This document shows, piece by piece, positions 1 to 5,507 of a stretch of 6,912 nt of DNA. Position 1 is the stretch's first letter; each line of letters starts with the position of its first letter. The position numbers were made by a program, and so were the translations under genes. The DNA lies in contig CALALM010000399.1 of assembly GCA_937925565.1 (NCBI GenBank), positions 1 to 6,912 on the forward strand, written 5' to 3'. The notes beneath the pieces are model-generated. The model saw nothing but the letters and a program-made list of their open reading frames with translations. It did not search any database and was not told the DNA's origin. Source of the stretch: an uncultured Centipeda sp. (GTDB taxonomy: Bacteria; Bacillota; Negativicutes; Selenomonadales; Selenomonadaceae).

Positions 1-266
1 GGCAGGAAAAGGAGGCGGGCTGGACGTTTATCCTCCTCGGTGCGAACATCGATGCGGTGAAGGTCGCAGGAGACATCGGCATCCCCACCGAGAATGCCGC
101 CACGTTCGCCTGTGACGCGGCGGGCGTGTGCACGAACTTTGAGGCACTCAGTGCGATGATCTCCTCGTTTGCCAAAGGTGCGGGCATACCTCCGACATGG
201 TCGGCGCAGATTACCGAGCATCTCAAAAAAGTAAGAGTAGTAGAAACTGAGCGGGGAAGATGTTAA
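1..266 (+). CDS. vWA-domain protein, C-terminal fragment (cut by left edge)
   Basis: An open frame enters from the left edge (first complete codon at base 3) and stops with TAA at 264-266, leaving 87 residues. The fragment matches the C-terminal third of the complete vWA protein at 2364-2951. Both have a Gly-Trp pair, a hydrophobic beta strand, then GAN-[IM]-DA, AG and GI, followed by an aromatic/alanine-rich helix. In this family the region is the last strand and helix of the Rossmann-like vWA fold. The metal-binding DxSxS motif would lie upstream, outside the window. A GTG at 57 falls inside the conserved strand and is not the start. Compared with the downstream paralogue it carries about 25 extra C-terminal residues. 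Partners and substrate cannot be told from this piece. Family assignment rests on similarity to the in-window paralogue. Confidence 0.85.
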   Translation, partial: QEKEAGWTFILLGANIDAVKVAGDIGIPTENAATFACDAAGVCTNFEALSAMISSFAKGAGIPPTWSAQITEHLKKVRVVETERGRC

Positions 267-313
267 GGAATCAAGGAATATGTCCATGATCCCGCATTTT
301 TGAGCATCTGGAT

Positions 314-344
314 AAGGCATGGACGAATTGCGTCCATGCCTTTT
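314..344 (+). terminator. Rho-independent terminator of the partial vWA gene
   Basis: A perfect 12-base inverted repeat (AAGGCATGGACG at 314-325, CGTCCATGCCTT at 331-342) with a 5-base loop AATTG runs into TTTT at 341-344. It lies 48 bases after the TAA of the left-edge gene and before the AT-rich promoter region, so it separates two transcription units. Confidence 0.85.
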
Positions 345-398
345 GCTATACGGTATGTAAAAATATGTGAGAAACAAGTCGATTGATTAATATTTTCA

Positions 399-407
399 TG
401 GTATAAT
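399..407 (+). promoter_or_regulatory. Extended -10 promoter candidate (P1) for the small membrane protein operon
   Basis: TGGTATAAT is a perfect extended -10 element (TGnTATAAT) in an AT-rich stretch. The hexamer 17 bases upstream (TCGATT at 379-384) is a weak -35, which extended -10 promoters tolerate. Initiation would be expected near 413-415, giving a leader of about 145 bases before the ATG at 559. Confidence 0.55.
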
Positions 408-421
408 TATTGAAAATTAAA

Positions 422-448
422 TTGATAATAAATTATAGAAGATATAAT
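422..448 (+). promoter_or_regulatory. Promoter candidate P2, TTGATA-15-TATAAT
   Basis: TTGATA (422-427) and a consensus TATAAT (443-448) are separated by 15 bases, slightly short of the usual 16-18. It could be a second promoter of the same operon, or chance in AT-rich DNA. Confidence 0.35.
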
Positions 449-511
449 AAAAAAATTCGTACATATACAGCGAAAATAACATCATCTTACCCATAATTTG
501 TCCACGTCAAT

Positions 512-520
512 TGCTATGAT
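512..520 (+). promoter_or_regulatory. Extended -10 promoter candidate P3, close to the gene
   Basis: TGCTATGAT matches TGnTATnAT, an extended -10 with one change in the hexamer. A start near 527 would give a short leader of about 32 bases holding only the ribosome binding site of the gene at 559. TTGTCC at 498-503 is too close (11 bases) to serve as its -35. Confidence 0.4.
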
Positions 521-558
521 GAAATTGCAGTGGATGGCATGAATGGGAGGAGAACGGT

Positions 559-804
559 ATGGGCTACATCGCAGGTATCTTTGTTATTGGACCGATAATC
601 GGTGCGGTGATTTTGCTCCTCTATGGATTGGTGACGGATCCTATTGCAACTATTTTGTTTGTTGTTGTTGGCATCCCTGCAGCATTGCTTATGGTCTTTC
701 TCTTTTTTACGGGGCAATATTGGCTGTTTCATTTGTTCCATCGTCTTGGATATGTGGATGGAGATTGGGCTGGTCGCTGGGATTGGCATTTGAGGAAGAA
801 ATAG
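559..804 (+). CDS. Small two-helix membrane protein, unknown function
   Basis: This gene encodes 81 residues. The start is fixed by GGGAGGAG at 545-552, six bases before the ATG. Two hydrophobic segments, about residues 3-24 and 30-51, are separated by the short polar link VTDP, so an inner-membrane helical hairpin is expected. The tail (about 52-81) is aromatic and charged, with several Trp, Phe and His residues, and ends in basic RKK. I do not recognise a family. It is the first gene downstream of the promoter candidates at 399-520 and lies 18 bases before the WYL regulator gene, so the two are probably co-transcribed. Small membrane proteins next to WYL regulators may be targets of that regulator, but nothing here proves it. 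Confidence 0.75.
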   Translation: MGYIAGIFVIGPIIGAVILLLYGLVTDPIATILFVVVGIPAALLMVFLFFTGQYWLFHLFHRLGYVDGDWAGRWDWHLRKK

Positions 805-822
805 TGCGGATGAGGTGAGTCT

Positions 823-1751
823 GTGGAGATTGATTTTAAGGAGAACAAGGGCTTTCGTCTGCTGCAGGTATACGAGCGGCTGAGTCGGGGCGAGATCGTC
901 CGCAAGGCAGAGCTGGCGCGGAAATTTGCCGTGACGGACAAGACCATCCAGCGCGACATCGAGGAGCTGCGTGCCTATCTCGCGGAGACGCGCACCGATG
1001 AGGGCGAGGCATCCATCGTCTATGAGCGAAATCGTGGCGGCTATCTGCTCACGCACGCGGCAAGCGAGTGGCTGACGAATGAGGATGTGCTTGCCGTCTG
1101 CAAGATCCTCCTTGAGAGCCGCGCCTTCTGCAAGGAGGAGCTCGATGCTCTCCTAAAGAAGCTGCTGCGACAGACCGCACCGCAGGATCGCGCACAGGTT
1201 GGAAAGCTGATCCGCAGCGAGCAGCATTACTATGTCCGCTGCGCCACGGGAAAAAACTGCTGTCGGCGATCTGGGAACTCTCACAGCACATGACGGCACA
1301 GCATACGATACGCATCTCCTACTGCCGTCAGGACGGCACGGAGCGCGTGCACGAAGTGAACCCAGTCGCCATCATGTTCTCCGAGTATTATTTCTACCTC
1401 ATCGCCTATCTGGCGGACGGGCGCAAGGAGTTCCCGACCATCTTCCGCATCGACCGCATTGCACATTTCGAGCCGACGGGCGCGACCTTCCGCGTGACGC
1501 ATAGCGGGAAATTCAGCGACGGCGAGTTTCGTAAACGCATCCAGTTCATGTATGCGGGCGAACTCCGCCGTGTCACCTTCGACTACAGCGGAGCATCGGT
1601 CGAGGCCGTCCTCGACCGCCTCCCCACGGCAAAGGTCGTTTCGCAGGAGAACGGTGTCTACCGCATTGCCGCCGAGGTGTACGGGAATGGCATTGATATG
1701 TGCCTCAGAAGTCAGGGGAGTGCGGTGAAGGTGGTAGATCAAAAGAAGTGA
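823..1751 (+). pseudogene. WYL-domain transcriptional regulator, disrupted by a one-base frameshift
   Basis: The first frame starts at GTG 823, behind GAGGTGAG at 812-819. It encodes an N-terminal winged helix-turn-helix (about residues 10-65, with AELARKFAVTDKTIQRDIEEL as recognition region, here listed in two halves: AELARKFAVT and DKTIQRDIEEL). Around 1236 the reading frame moves by one base. The upstream frame then gives unrelated sequence and stops at 1293. The other frame continues with PLRHGKKLLSAIWEL, a typical link region, then the WYL domain (YYFYLIAYLADGRK, then FRIDRI) and a WCX-type C-terminus ending near GIDMCLRSQG. Joined, the product would be about 310 residues, normal for the family. 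WYL proteins bind DNA as dimers and sense nucleic acid or nucleotide ligands. The W usually seen before LRSQG is Cys here. Either the gene is broken or the base was lost in sequencing. Without it, the HTH half would be made as a 156-residue protein. Confidence 0.85.
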
Positions 1752-1816
1752 TTTTGAAGAACAATTATTGATGGTTGCAGGTCGAGAATCGTTGAAAGAG
1801 TTTGCGTTTCAGTGAT

Positions 1817-1821
1817 GGAGG
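1817..1821 (+). promoter_or_regulatory. Ribosome binding site that sets the DUF1232 start
   Basis: GGAGG lies seven bases before ATG 1829. It rules out the in-frame TTG at 1802, which lies upstream of it and has no comparable site. Confidence 0.8.
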
Positions 1822-1828
1822 TTATCGT

Positions 1829-2236
1829 ATGAGCACACATGACGACATCAAAGTCGAGGAGATTGAGAATCTGGACTTTGAGAAGTATGAGGACAAATAT
1901 TCTGAGGCGGGCTTGTGGGACAAGATTCGCAAGAACATCGCAAAGATCGGTGTGAAGGTGATCTATCAGGCACTGCTCCTCTACTATGTGGCGCAGTCGC
2001 CGACATGCCCGCCGAAGATCAAGGCGGGCATTATCGGTGCGCTCGGCTACCTGATCTCGCCGTTTGATCTGATTCCGGATATCATGCCGGGGATTGGCTT
2101 TGCGGATGATGCCATTGCGATTGCAACGGCGGTCGCGCTCGCTCAGATCTACATCACGGATGAGATTAAAGCGCAGGCAAAGGCGAAGATTGCTGACCTC
2201 TTGGGTGAGGATGTGCTTGAGAATCTGGATGCTTGA
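1829..2236 (+). CDS. YkvA/DUF1232 family membrane-associated protein
   Basis: The gene encodes 135 residues from an ATG preceded by GGAGG. The DUF1232 signature is clear at about residues 74-95: YLISPFDLIPD, then GIGFADDA, the conserved Tyr-x2-SP-x-DLIPD-x5-G-x2-DD pattern. A hydrophobic stretch follows at about 96-110 (AIAIATAVALAQIYI), and another precedes the signature (about 44-56 and 66-76). The family is found near membranes in many bacteria, but its biochemical role is not established. The N-terminus is acidic and the C-terminus is a charged helix rich in Ala and Lys. It lies 77 bases after the WYL gene with no terminator between, so it may belong to the same operon. No terminator is visible between it and the vWA gene downstream either. 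Confidence 0.88.
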   Translation: MSTHDDIKVEEIENLDFEKYEDKYSEAGLWDKIRKNIAKIGVKVIYQALLLYYVAQSPTCPPKIKAGIIGALGYLISPFDLIPDIMPGIGFADDAIAIATAVALAQIYITDEIKAQAKAKIADLLGEDVLENLDA

Positions 2237-2287
2237 GACCGAAAAGTTTTTGCGTGCATCAAAATTTTTCAAATAGACAAAAGATGT

Positions 2288-2356
2288 CCCCCTTCCTCCC
2301 TATACTGTAATCATCAGGGGCGAATGCCCACGGAGATGGTATAGAGACGAAGGAGG
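2288..2356 (+). promoter_or_regulatory. Leader hairpin that can mask the vWA Shine-Dalgarno sequence
   Basis: The pyrimidine-rich arm 2288-2305 pairs with 2339-2356 in 15 of 18 positions (mismatches at 2299/2345, 2296/2348 and 2290/2354). Two inner stems stack inside: CATC 2312-2315 with GATG 2335-2338, and GGGC 2318-2321 with GCCC 2326-2329 around a GAAT loop. The right arm contains the whole Shine-Dalgarno sequence AAGGAGG (2350-2356) of the gene at 2364. If transcribed from upstream of 2288, the structure would hide the ribosome binding site. Whether it acts as an RNA switch is inference. The pairing itself is read directly from the sequence. Confidence 0.5.
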
Positions 2357-2363
2357 ATTTTTC

Positions 2364-2951
2364 ATGCAGAAGGGTTTGACGGAGCTGGTGTTCATTGTCG
2401 ATCGGAGCGGGTCGATGGCGGGGCTCGAAAAGGATACGATCGGCGGGTTCAACGCGATGCTGAAGGAGCAGGCGGAGCTTGCGGGCGAGGCGCGTGTGAC
2501 GACGGTGCTGTTCGACAATCAGTATCGGCTGCTGCATGACCGCATCGACATTCGTGCGGTTGCACCGCTGACGGAGAAGGATTATCGTGTGGGCGGCGGC
2601 ACGGCTCTTCTCGATGCGATCGGGCGCACGATTGAGAAGATCCGTGCGGTGCAGAAGCAGACGGCGGAGGACTACCGTGCGGAGAAGGTGCTCTTTGTCA
2701 TCATCACGGATGGGGAGGAGAACTCCAGCCGCAAGTATTCGGCGGCACAGATCAAGGAACGAATCGAGCACCAGAAGGAGAAATACGGCTGGGAGTTCGT
2801 GTTCTTCGGCGCGAATATGGATGCAATCACCGAGGCGGGAAAACTCGGTATCATGCCTGAGTTCGCACGAGGATGGATGGCGAACGCCGCAGGTACGGCG
2901 ATGGCGTATAACGCCATGTCGGCGATTATGGCGGAGATCAGGAAAAGCTAA
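2364..2951 (+). CDS. vWA-domain protein with complete MIDAS site
   Basis: This 195-residue protein is essentially one von Willebrand factor A domain. AAGGAGG at 2350-2356 lies seven bases before the ATG. The metal-ion-dependent adhesion site is intact: DRSGS at residues 13-17 (Asp13, Ser15, Ser17), Thr80 in GGGTALLDA, and Asp116 in ITDGEEN. The fold ends with GWEFVFFGANMDA near residues 140-155 and a C-terminal helix. There is no signal peptide or membrane segment, so it is predicted to be cytoplasmic and to act by Mg2+-dependent protein binding. Single-domain vWA proteins of this type occur with chaperone, tellurite-resistance-like and phage-related loci, so the role cannot be fixed from family alone. 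The membrane protein gene 18 bases downstream is its likely operon partner. A close relative ends at 266. Confidence 0.92.
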   Translation: MQKGLTELVFIVDRSGSMAGLEKDTIGGFNAMLKEQAELAGEARVTTVLFDNQYRLLHDRIDIRAVAPLTEKDYRVGGGTALLDAIGRTIEKIRAVQKQTAEDYRAEKVLFVIITDGEENSSRKYSAAQIKERIEHQKEKYGWEFVFFGANMDAITEAGKLGIMPEFARGWMANAAGTAMAYNAMSAIMAEIRKS

Positions 2952-2969
2952 GAACAGGGGGCAGACGAA

Positions 2970-3191
2970 ATGAGCACGCTCAAAACAGTCGGAATGGCGG
3001 CGGCAGTTCTTGCAACCGGTTTTCTTGGCTATGGCATCTATAAGGCAATGCAGGATGAGGATGAACAGGGATGTTCCTCGGATGATGCGACGGATTGGGA
3101 TGAGATGGAGGAGCGGAGAAAGGTGCGGACGAAGAGGGATTCGATGATGCGGAGGATGATATTGTCTATGGATGAAGGGCGTTTCTGCTGA
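2970..3191 (+). CDS. Small single-helix membrane protein with charged tail
   Basis: The gene encodes 73 residues, starting 18 bases after the vWA stop behind a modest AGGGGG (2956-2961), eight bases from the ATG. Residues about 5-25 form one hydrophobic, Gly/Ala-rich segment (TVGMAAAVLATGFLGYGIY), which suits a membrane anchor. The rest is soluble: first very acidic (DEDEQGCSSDDATDWDEMEE), then basic (RRKVRTKRDSMMRR). I recognise no family. The short spacing suggests co-transcription with the vWA gene, and the protein could tether or be bound by it, though this is only inferred from position. Its Gly-rich anchor resembles in style the anchors of the proteins encoded at 3449-3832 and 3984-4763. 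Confidence 0.7.
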   Translation: MSTLKTVGMAAAVLATGFLGYGIYKAMQDEDEQGCSSDDATDWDEMEERRKVRTKRDSMMRRMILSMDEGRFC

Positions 3192-3240
3192 TTTGCATGG
3201 AGCGACATGATACATTTCGTTGGCTTTATGTTATCGATGC

Positions 3241-3288
3241 AAAGAGAACTTCCATTCGTCCGATCCAGTGATTGGAAGCTCTTTTATT
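3241..3288 (+). terminator. Possible weak terminator after the vWA/membrane protein operon
   Basis: AAAGAG (3241-3246) pairs with CTCTTT (3279-3284) and CTTCCA (3249-3254) with TGGAAG (3273-3278), with AA bulged on the left and an 18-base loop. The right arm ends in TTTTATT. The stem is long enough, but the loop is large, so the call is tentative. Confidence 0.35.
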
Positions 3289-3365
3289 GCAGAAAATCAT
3301 GAGCTAATTGCGGAGATTCACGAGAGCAGAAAGAGCGTAATGTAGCATATACGTAGTCTTTTCGC

Positions 3366-3400
3366 AAGAAAACGCCCTGCGGATTTAGGCACCGCAGGGC
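3366..3400 (-). terminator. Rho-independent terminator of the minus-strand gene at 3449-3832
   Basis: Read on the minus strand, GCCCTGCGG (3400-3392) and CCGCAGGGC (3382-3374) form a perfect 9-base stem with a 9-base loop, followed by GTTTTCTTG. It sits about 50 bases past the stop codon of the minus-strand gene. Confidence 0.8.
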
Positions 3401-3448
3401 ATTCGTTAGATTTGCTGACAGGCGCAGAGATGATTGGAGCTGTCGATG

Positions 3449-3832
3449 TTATGCCTTCTTTATTGCAACATAACCGAAGAGTCCTAATCCCGCCCCGACC
3501 ATGGCAACCTTCATAAGAAAGGCTTTGGTTTCGGTATCCTTTTTCTCAGCCTTATTTATGATTTCCATTTGCATTGCTCTGAGCTCTTGTTTTTTATTTG
3601 GATCGCCCGATTCTCGTATTTCCTCCGATAACTGTTGGTTCATGTTCGCGTAAAGGTCATAGAGCCGGTTTGTGCTTTCCTCATTTCCTGACAATAACTT
3701 TTCTACGATGACCTTAAGCGCATCAAATGGTCCTCCGAGAAGAACGTTCCGTTCCTTTTCCAAACCCAGATCGAGGTGGCGGCACGCACCCCGTACTTCC
3801 AATCCTCGATTTTCTGTCAGTTTTGTCTCCAT
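3449..3832 (-). CDS. Small helical protein with C-terminal membrane anchor, unknown function
   Basis: This gene encodes 127 residues from ATG 3832 (METKLTENRG). The start is chosen because AAAGGG lies eight bases upstream. An in-frame ATG at 3871 has no ribosome binding site and would lie only about seven bases after the predicted transcription start. Residues 1-40 are mixed polar, with GGPFDALK at 33-40. Residues about 40-103 look fully helical and charged. Residues 105-124 (FLMKVAMVGAGLGLFGYVAI) form one Gly-rich hydrophobic helix, followed by a basic KKA end, which suggests a tail-anchored membrane protein facing the cytoplasm. I recognise no family. The gene is visibly more AT-rich than its neighbours. 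It is divergent from the HTH/coiled-coil gene at 3984. Confidence 0.78.
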   Translation of the reverse strand: METKLTENRGLEVRGACRHLDLGLEKERNVLLGGPFDALKVIVEKLLSGNEESTNRLYDLYANMNQQLSEEIRESGDPNKKQELRAMQMEIINKAEKKDTETKAFLMKVAMVGAGLGLFGYVAIKKA

Positions 3833-3884
3833 GACCAACACCCTTTCATTGATTTGCATATTTGGTAGCATTATGTTTACGTAT

Positions 3885-3913
3885 ATTATATATTGAGTTT
3901 AAGTTGATGTCAA
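3885..3913 (-). promoter_or_regulatory. Perfect sigma-70-type promoter of the minus-strand gene
   Basis: On the minus strand, TTGACA (3913-3908) and TATAAT (3890-3885) are both exact consensus, with the ideal 17-base spacer. Initiation is expected near 3878, giving a leader of about 46 bases to ATG 3832. Such a strong promoter may imply tight repression or abundant product. Confidence 0.85.
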
Positions 3914-3939
3914 TATGGTTTTTGAGAATTTGCGTTGCT
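3893..3939. repeat. Pair of imperfect direct repeats between the divergent promoters
   Basis: TTGAGTTTAAGTTGAT (3893-3908) and TTGAGAATTTGCGTTGCT (3922-3939) share TTGAG, TTT, GTTG and a final T in order, if two bases are allowed as an insertion. The copies start 29 bases apart, close to three helical turns. The first lies in the spacer of the minus promoter and the second overlaps the -35 region of the plus promoter, where an operator for the HTH protein at 3984 could be. AT-rich chance similarity is possible. Confidence 0.3.
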
Positions 3940-3959
3940 GGATAGAAATGTGATATAAT
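3930..3959 (+). promoter_or_regulatory. Extended -10 promoter of the HTH/coiled-coil gene
   Basis: TATAAT at 3954-3959 is preceded by TGA at 3951-3953, an extended -10. TTGCGT at 3930-3935 is a weak -35 at 18 bases. Initiation near 3966 leaves a very short leader before ATG 3984. Confidence 0.7.
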
Positions 3960-3983
3960 GCAAGAACAAAAGGAGATGATCCT

Positions 3984-4763
3984 ATGTGGTCTATTGCATT
4001 AGGACTTGCCGGGGCGTTACTTGCAAAGGGGAAGAAAGAGAATGAAGCGTTGAAGGAGGTGGCGCGTAGGGCAGATTTACTGGATAAAGAGTATTATACG
4101 ACAGAGGAGGTTGCAAAGATCTCGGGGCTGTCGGACTATACCGTGCGAAAGAAGATTCGCGAGGGGGAACTGCGCGCAGAGGGAGAGGGAACCCGAAGCG
4201 GGTACCGGATCAGGAAAGAGGACTTGTTGGAGTTCCTCTTCAAACAGAGGACGTTCACGCGCAACTATGAGAAAGCGGCAAAAACGTGGTCGGAGAAGGA
4301 GTTCGCCACGCGTATATCGGCCCTTCGAACGGTGGGGCTGGGGCTCGGTGCCGCATACGCTCTTGGTAAAGTGGCAGGAAAGTCCTTTGGTGCTGCGGCG
4401 GCAGGAGCGGCACTTGTTGGTATAATGGCTGCGAATAAGACACCAACTGTGCCAATTATTGAGATTTCACCAGGTGCTCTCTTTACCAGTAAAGAGGAGT
4501 ACTCTGATAAAGAAATTGATGCGATGGTGCAGCTCGTGGCAAATGTACGCCTGTTGCGTCAGTACATCAATATGAAGGAAAAACTGCTTGAGCAGTTGAA
4601 ATTGGAGGAGGAGGAACTGCAGATTTCCTATAAGGGGAAGTTGGAGGATGACGAATATCGATTGAAGGAAATCGAGCAGAAGAAAAAAATCAACGATGCA
4701 GAGCTTGAATTGGAACTACTTCAAAGTCAGTTGGAAGAACTGGAGAAACACACAAAAAAATAG
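3984..4763 (+). CDS. Excisionase/MerR-like HTH protein with hydrophobic segment and coiled coil
   Basis: This gene encodes 259 residues. AAAGGAG at 3969-3975 lies eight bases before the ATG. Residues 1-14 are a short hydrophobic stretch followed by basic residues. Residues 37-86 match the helix-turn-helix of the excisionase/MerR-like type (HTH_17): YYTTEEVAKISGLSDYTV, then RKKIREGELRAEG, GYRIRKEDLLEFL. Residues about 116-150 are glycine/alanine-rich and hydrophobic (VGLGLGAAYALGKVAGKSF, then GAAAAGAALVGIMAA), long enough for one or two membrane passes. After a TPTVPIIEISPGALF link, residues about 175-258 form a highly charged coiled coil. This is far longer than the usual 60-80-residue excisionase. 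A DNA-binding head on a membrane-associated coiled coil might link DNA to the membrane or sense the envelope, but this is inference. It is divergent from the tail-anchored protein gene and has its own terminator. Confidence 0.82.
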   Translation: MWSIALGLAGALLAKGKKENEALKEVARRADLLDKEYYTTEEVAKISGLSDYTVRKKIREGELRAEGEGTRSGYRIRKEDLLEFLFKQRTFTRNYEKAAKTWSEKEFATRISALRTVGLGLGAAYALGKVAGKSFGAAAAGAALVGIMAANKTPTVPIIEISPGALFTSKEEYSDKEIDAMVQLVANVRLLRQYINMKEKLLEQLKLEEEELQISYKGKLEDDEYRLKEIEQKKKINDAELELELLQSQLEELEKHTKK

Positions 4764-4815
4764 CAGCGAACAGCTTGCGTTGTTTTTACGTTGTTATTTT
4801 GGCTTTGCAAAATCA

Positions 4816-4852
4816 AAACAACCCCACGCTCAAAAAGAGCGAGGGGTTGTTT
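4816..4852. terminator. Bidirectional terminator between convergent genes
   Basis: AAACAACCCC (4816-4825) pairs with GGGGTTGTTT (4843-4852). After an A/A mismatch, CGCTC (4827-4831) pairs with GAGCG (4837-4841) around an AAAAA loop. Plus-strand read-through ends in TTGTTT. On the minus strand the stem is followed by T-rich TTTTGATTTTG, a better tract. It serves the HTH gene ending at 4763 and the secreted-protein gene ending at 4867. Confidence 0.88.
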
Positions 4853-4866
4853 GCTTGGAACGAGGA

Positions 4867-5439
4867 TCAAATCTCGCTGCGGAACTTGATCGCCTGAATG
4901 ATGCCCGCATCGTCGATGTCGAAGGTGAGCGTAGCGGCTTTGTCATCAAATGCGTAGGTGCAGGCGGTGAGGCCGTCCTCGTTTGTCTCGGAGAAGGAGG
5001 GTTCGCCGTACATCTCCTCGATGTCCTCGTAGCTCTTTCCGACACAGAGTCCGCTGAGGGTGCGGACGCTCTTCCCCATGATATCGTAGCTCGTTATGGT
5101 GAGGTCGCCCGCATCGCGCGTATCCTTCGCGCCTGTCACGGCGCGGAAGACGAAGGGTTCGGCACCGTTGAAGGTAAAGGTGACGAAGCGCATGCCGTCG
5201 CCTGAGGAGTCTTTCTTCTGATAGTCGTCCGCAAGTCCTGCGCGGACGATAGCCCTGCGGACATCAGAGAGTGTGGCTTTGCGCGGTTCCAGCTGATTCT
5301 GCCCGCCCGTAGCCGTATCATCCAGCACAAGTGTCGCTTCCCAATAGGTCATGCCGTGGGCAGATGCTGTCGCTGCGCCGAGGAGGATGCCTGCGGCAAA
5401 CAGGGCGGTGCAGAGAAGACTGAGGAATCGTGTTTTCAT
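4867..5439 (-). CDS. Secreted protein of unknown function
   Basis: The gene encodes 190 residues from ATG 5439, with AAAGGAG eight bases upstream (5448-5454). An upstream in-frame GTG lacks a site of this kind. Residues 1-27 form a Sec signal peptide: a basic start MKTR, a hydrophobic core, then ATASA with likely cleavage before His28. There is no lipobox. The mature part has two loosely similar halves, each with a conserved start: TLSDVRRAIVRAG around 65-80 and GLCVGKSYEDIEEMYGEPS around 130-148. The second resembles the G-x-S-x2-D-[IV]-x2-x-YGEP motif of BLIP/SmpA-type fold periplasmic proteins. A beta-rich end follows (ACTYAFDDKAATLTFDIDD). Role unknown. It lies about 100 bases downstream of the TPM gene, separated by a GC hairpin, and no clear own promoter is visible, so it may share that transcript. 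It ends at the bidirectional terminator. Confidence 0.8.
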   Translation of the reverse strand: MKTRFLSLLCTALFAAGILLGAATASAHGMTYWEATLVLDDTATGGQNQLEPRKATLSDVRRAIVRAGLADDYQKKDSSGDGMRFVTFTFNGAEPFVFRAVTGAKDTRDAGDLTITSYDIMGKSVRTLSGLCVGKSYEDIEEMYGEPSFSETNEDGLTACTYAFDDKAATLTFDIDDAGIIQAIKFRSEI

Positions 5440-5507
5440 GATAATCGCTCCTTTGTGATTGTTTTCATAGACGCTCAAGGCGCCCCTTCCACCGCTTACA
5501 CGGTCCC

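Noticed and set aside
514..1056. Long minus-strand open frame across the start of the WYL gene
   Set aside because: It overlaps two well-supported plus-strand genes, its translation is low-quality (runs of Asn, Arg and His), and it has no ribosome site. It is a shadow of the high-GC coding strand.
2237..2280. Terminator between the DUF1232 and vWA genes
   Set aside because: Only a weak A/T stem (TTTTTG with CAAAAT) can be drawn. It lacks a GC-rich stem, so no terminator is claimed.
2274..2306. Promoter TAGACA ... TATACT upstream of the complete vWA gene
   Set aside because: The hexamers are 21 bases apart, too far for a normal sigma-70 promoter. The -10-like element also lies within the left arm of the leader hairpin. 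It is kept only as an alternative reading of the hairpin finding.
2259..3215. 318-codon minus-strand open frame opposite the vWA gene
   Set aside because: It is antisense to a vWA gene with an intact MIDAS. Its composition is Arg/His/Leu-rich with no domain, typical of a reverse-strand shadow.
3197..3271. Short plus-strand reading frame from ATG 3197 as an intact gene
   Set aside because: Only 24 codons with no convincing ribosome binding site. It is reported only as a possible remnant.
3830..3871. Upstream start at ATG 3871 for the tail-anchored protein
   Set aside because: There is no ribosome site before it, and it lies about seven bases from the predicted transcription start. ATG 3832 has AAAGGG at proper spacing.
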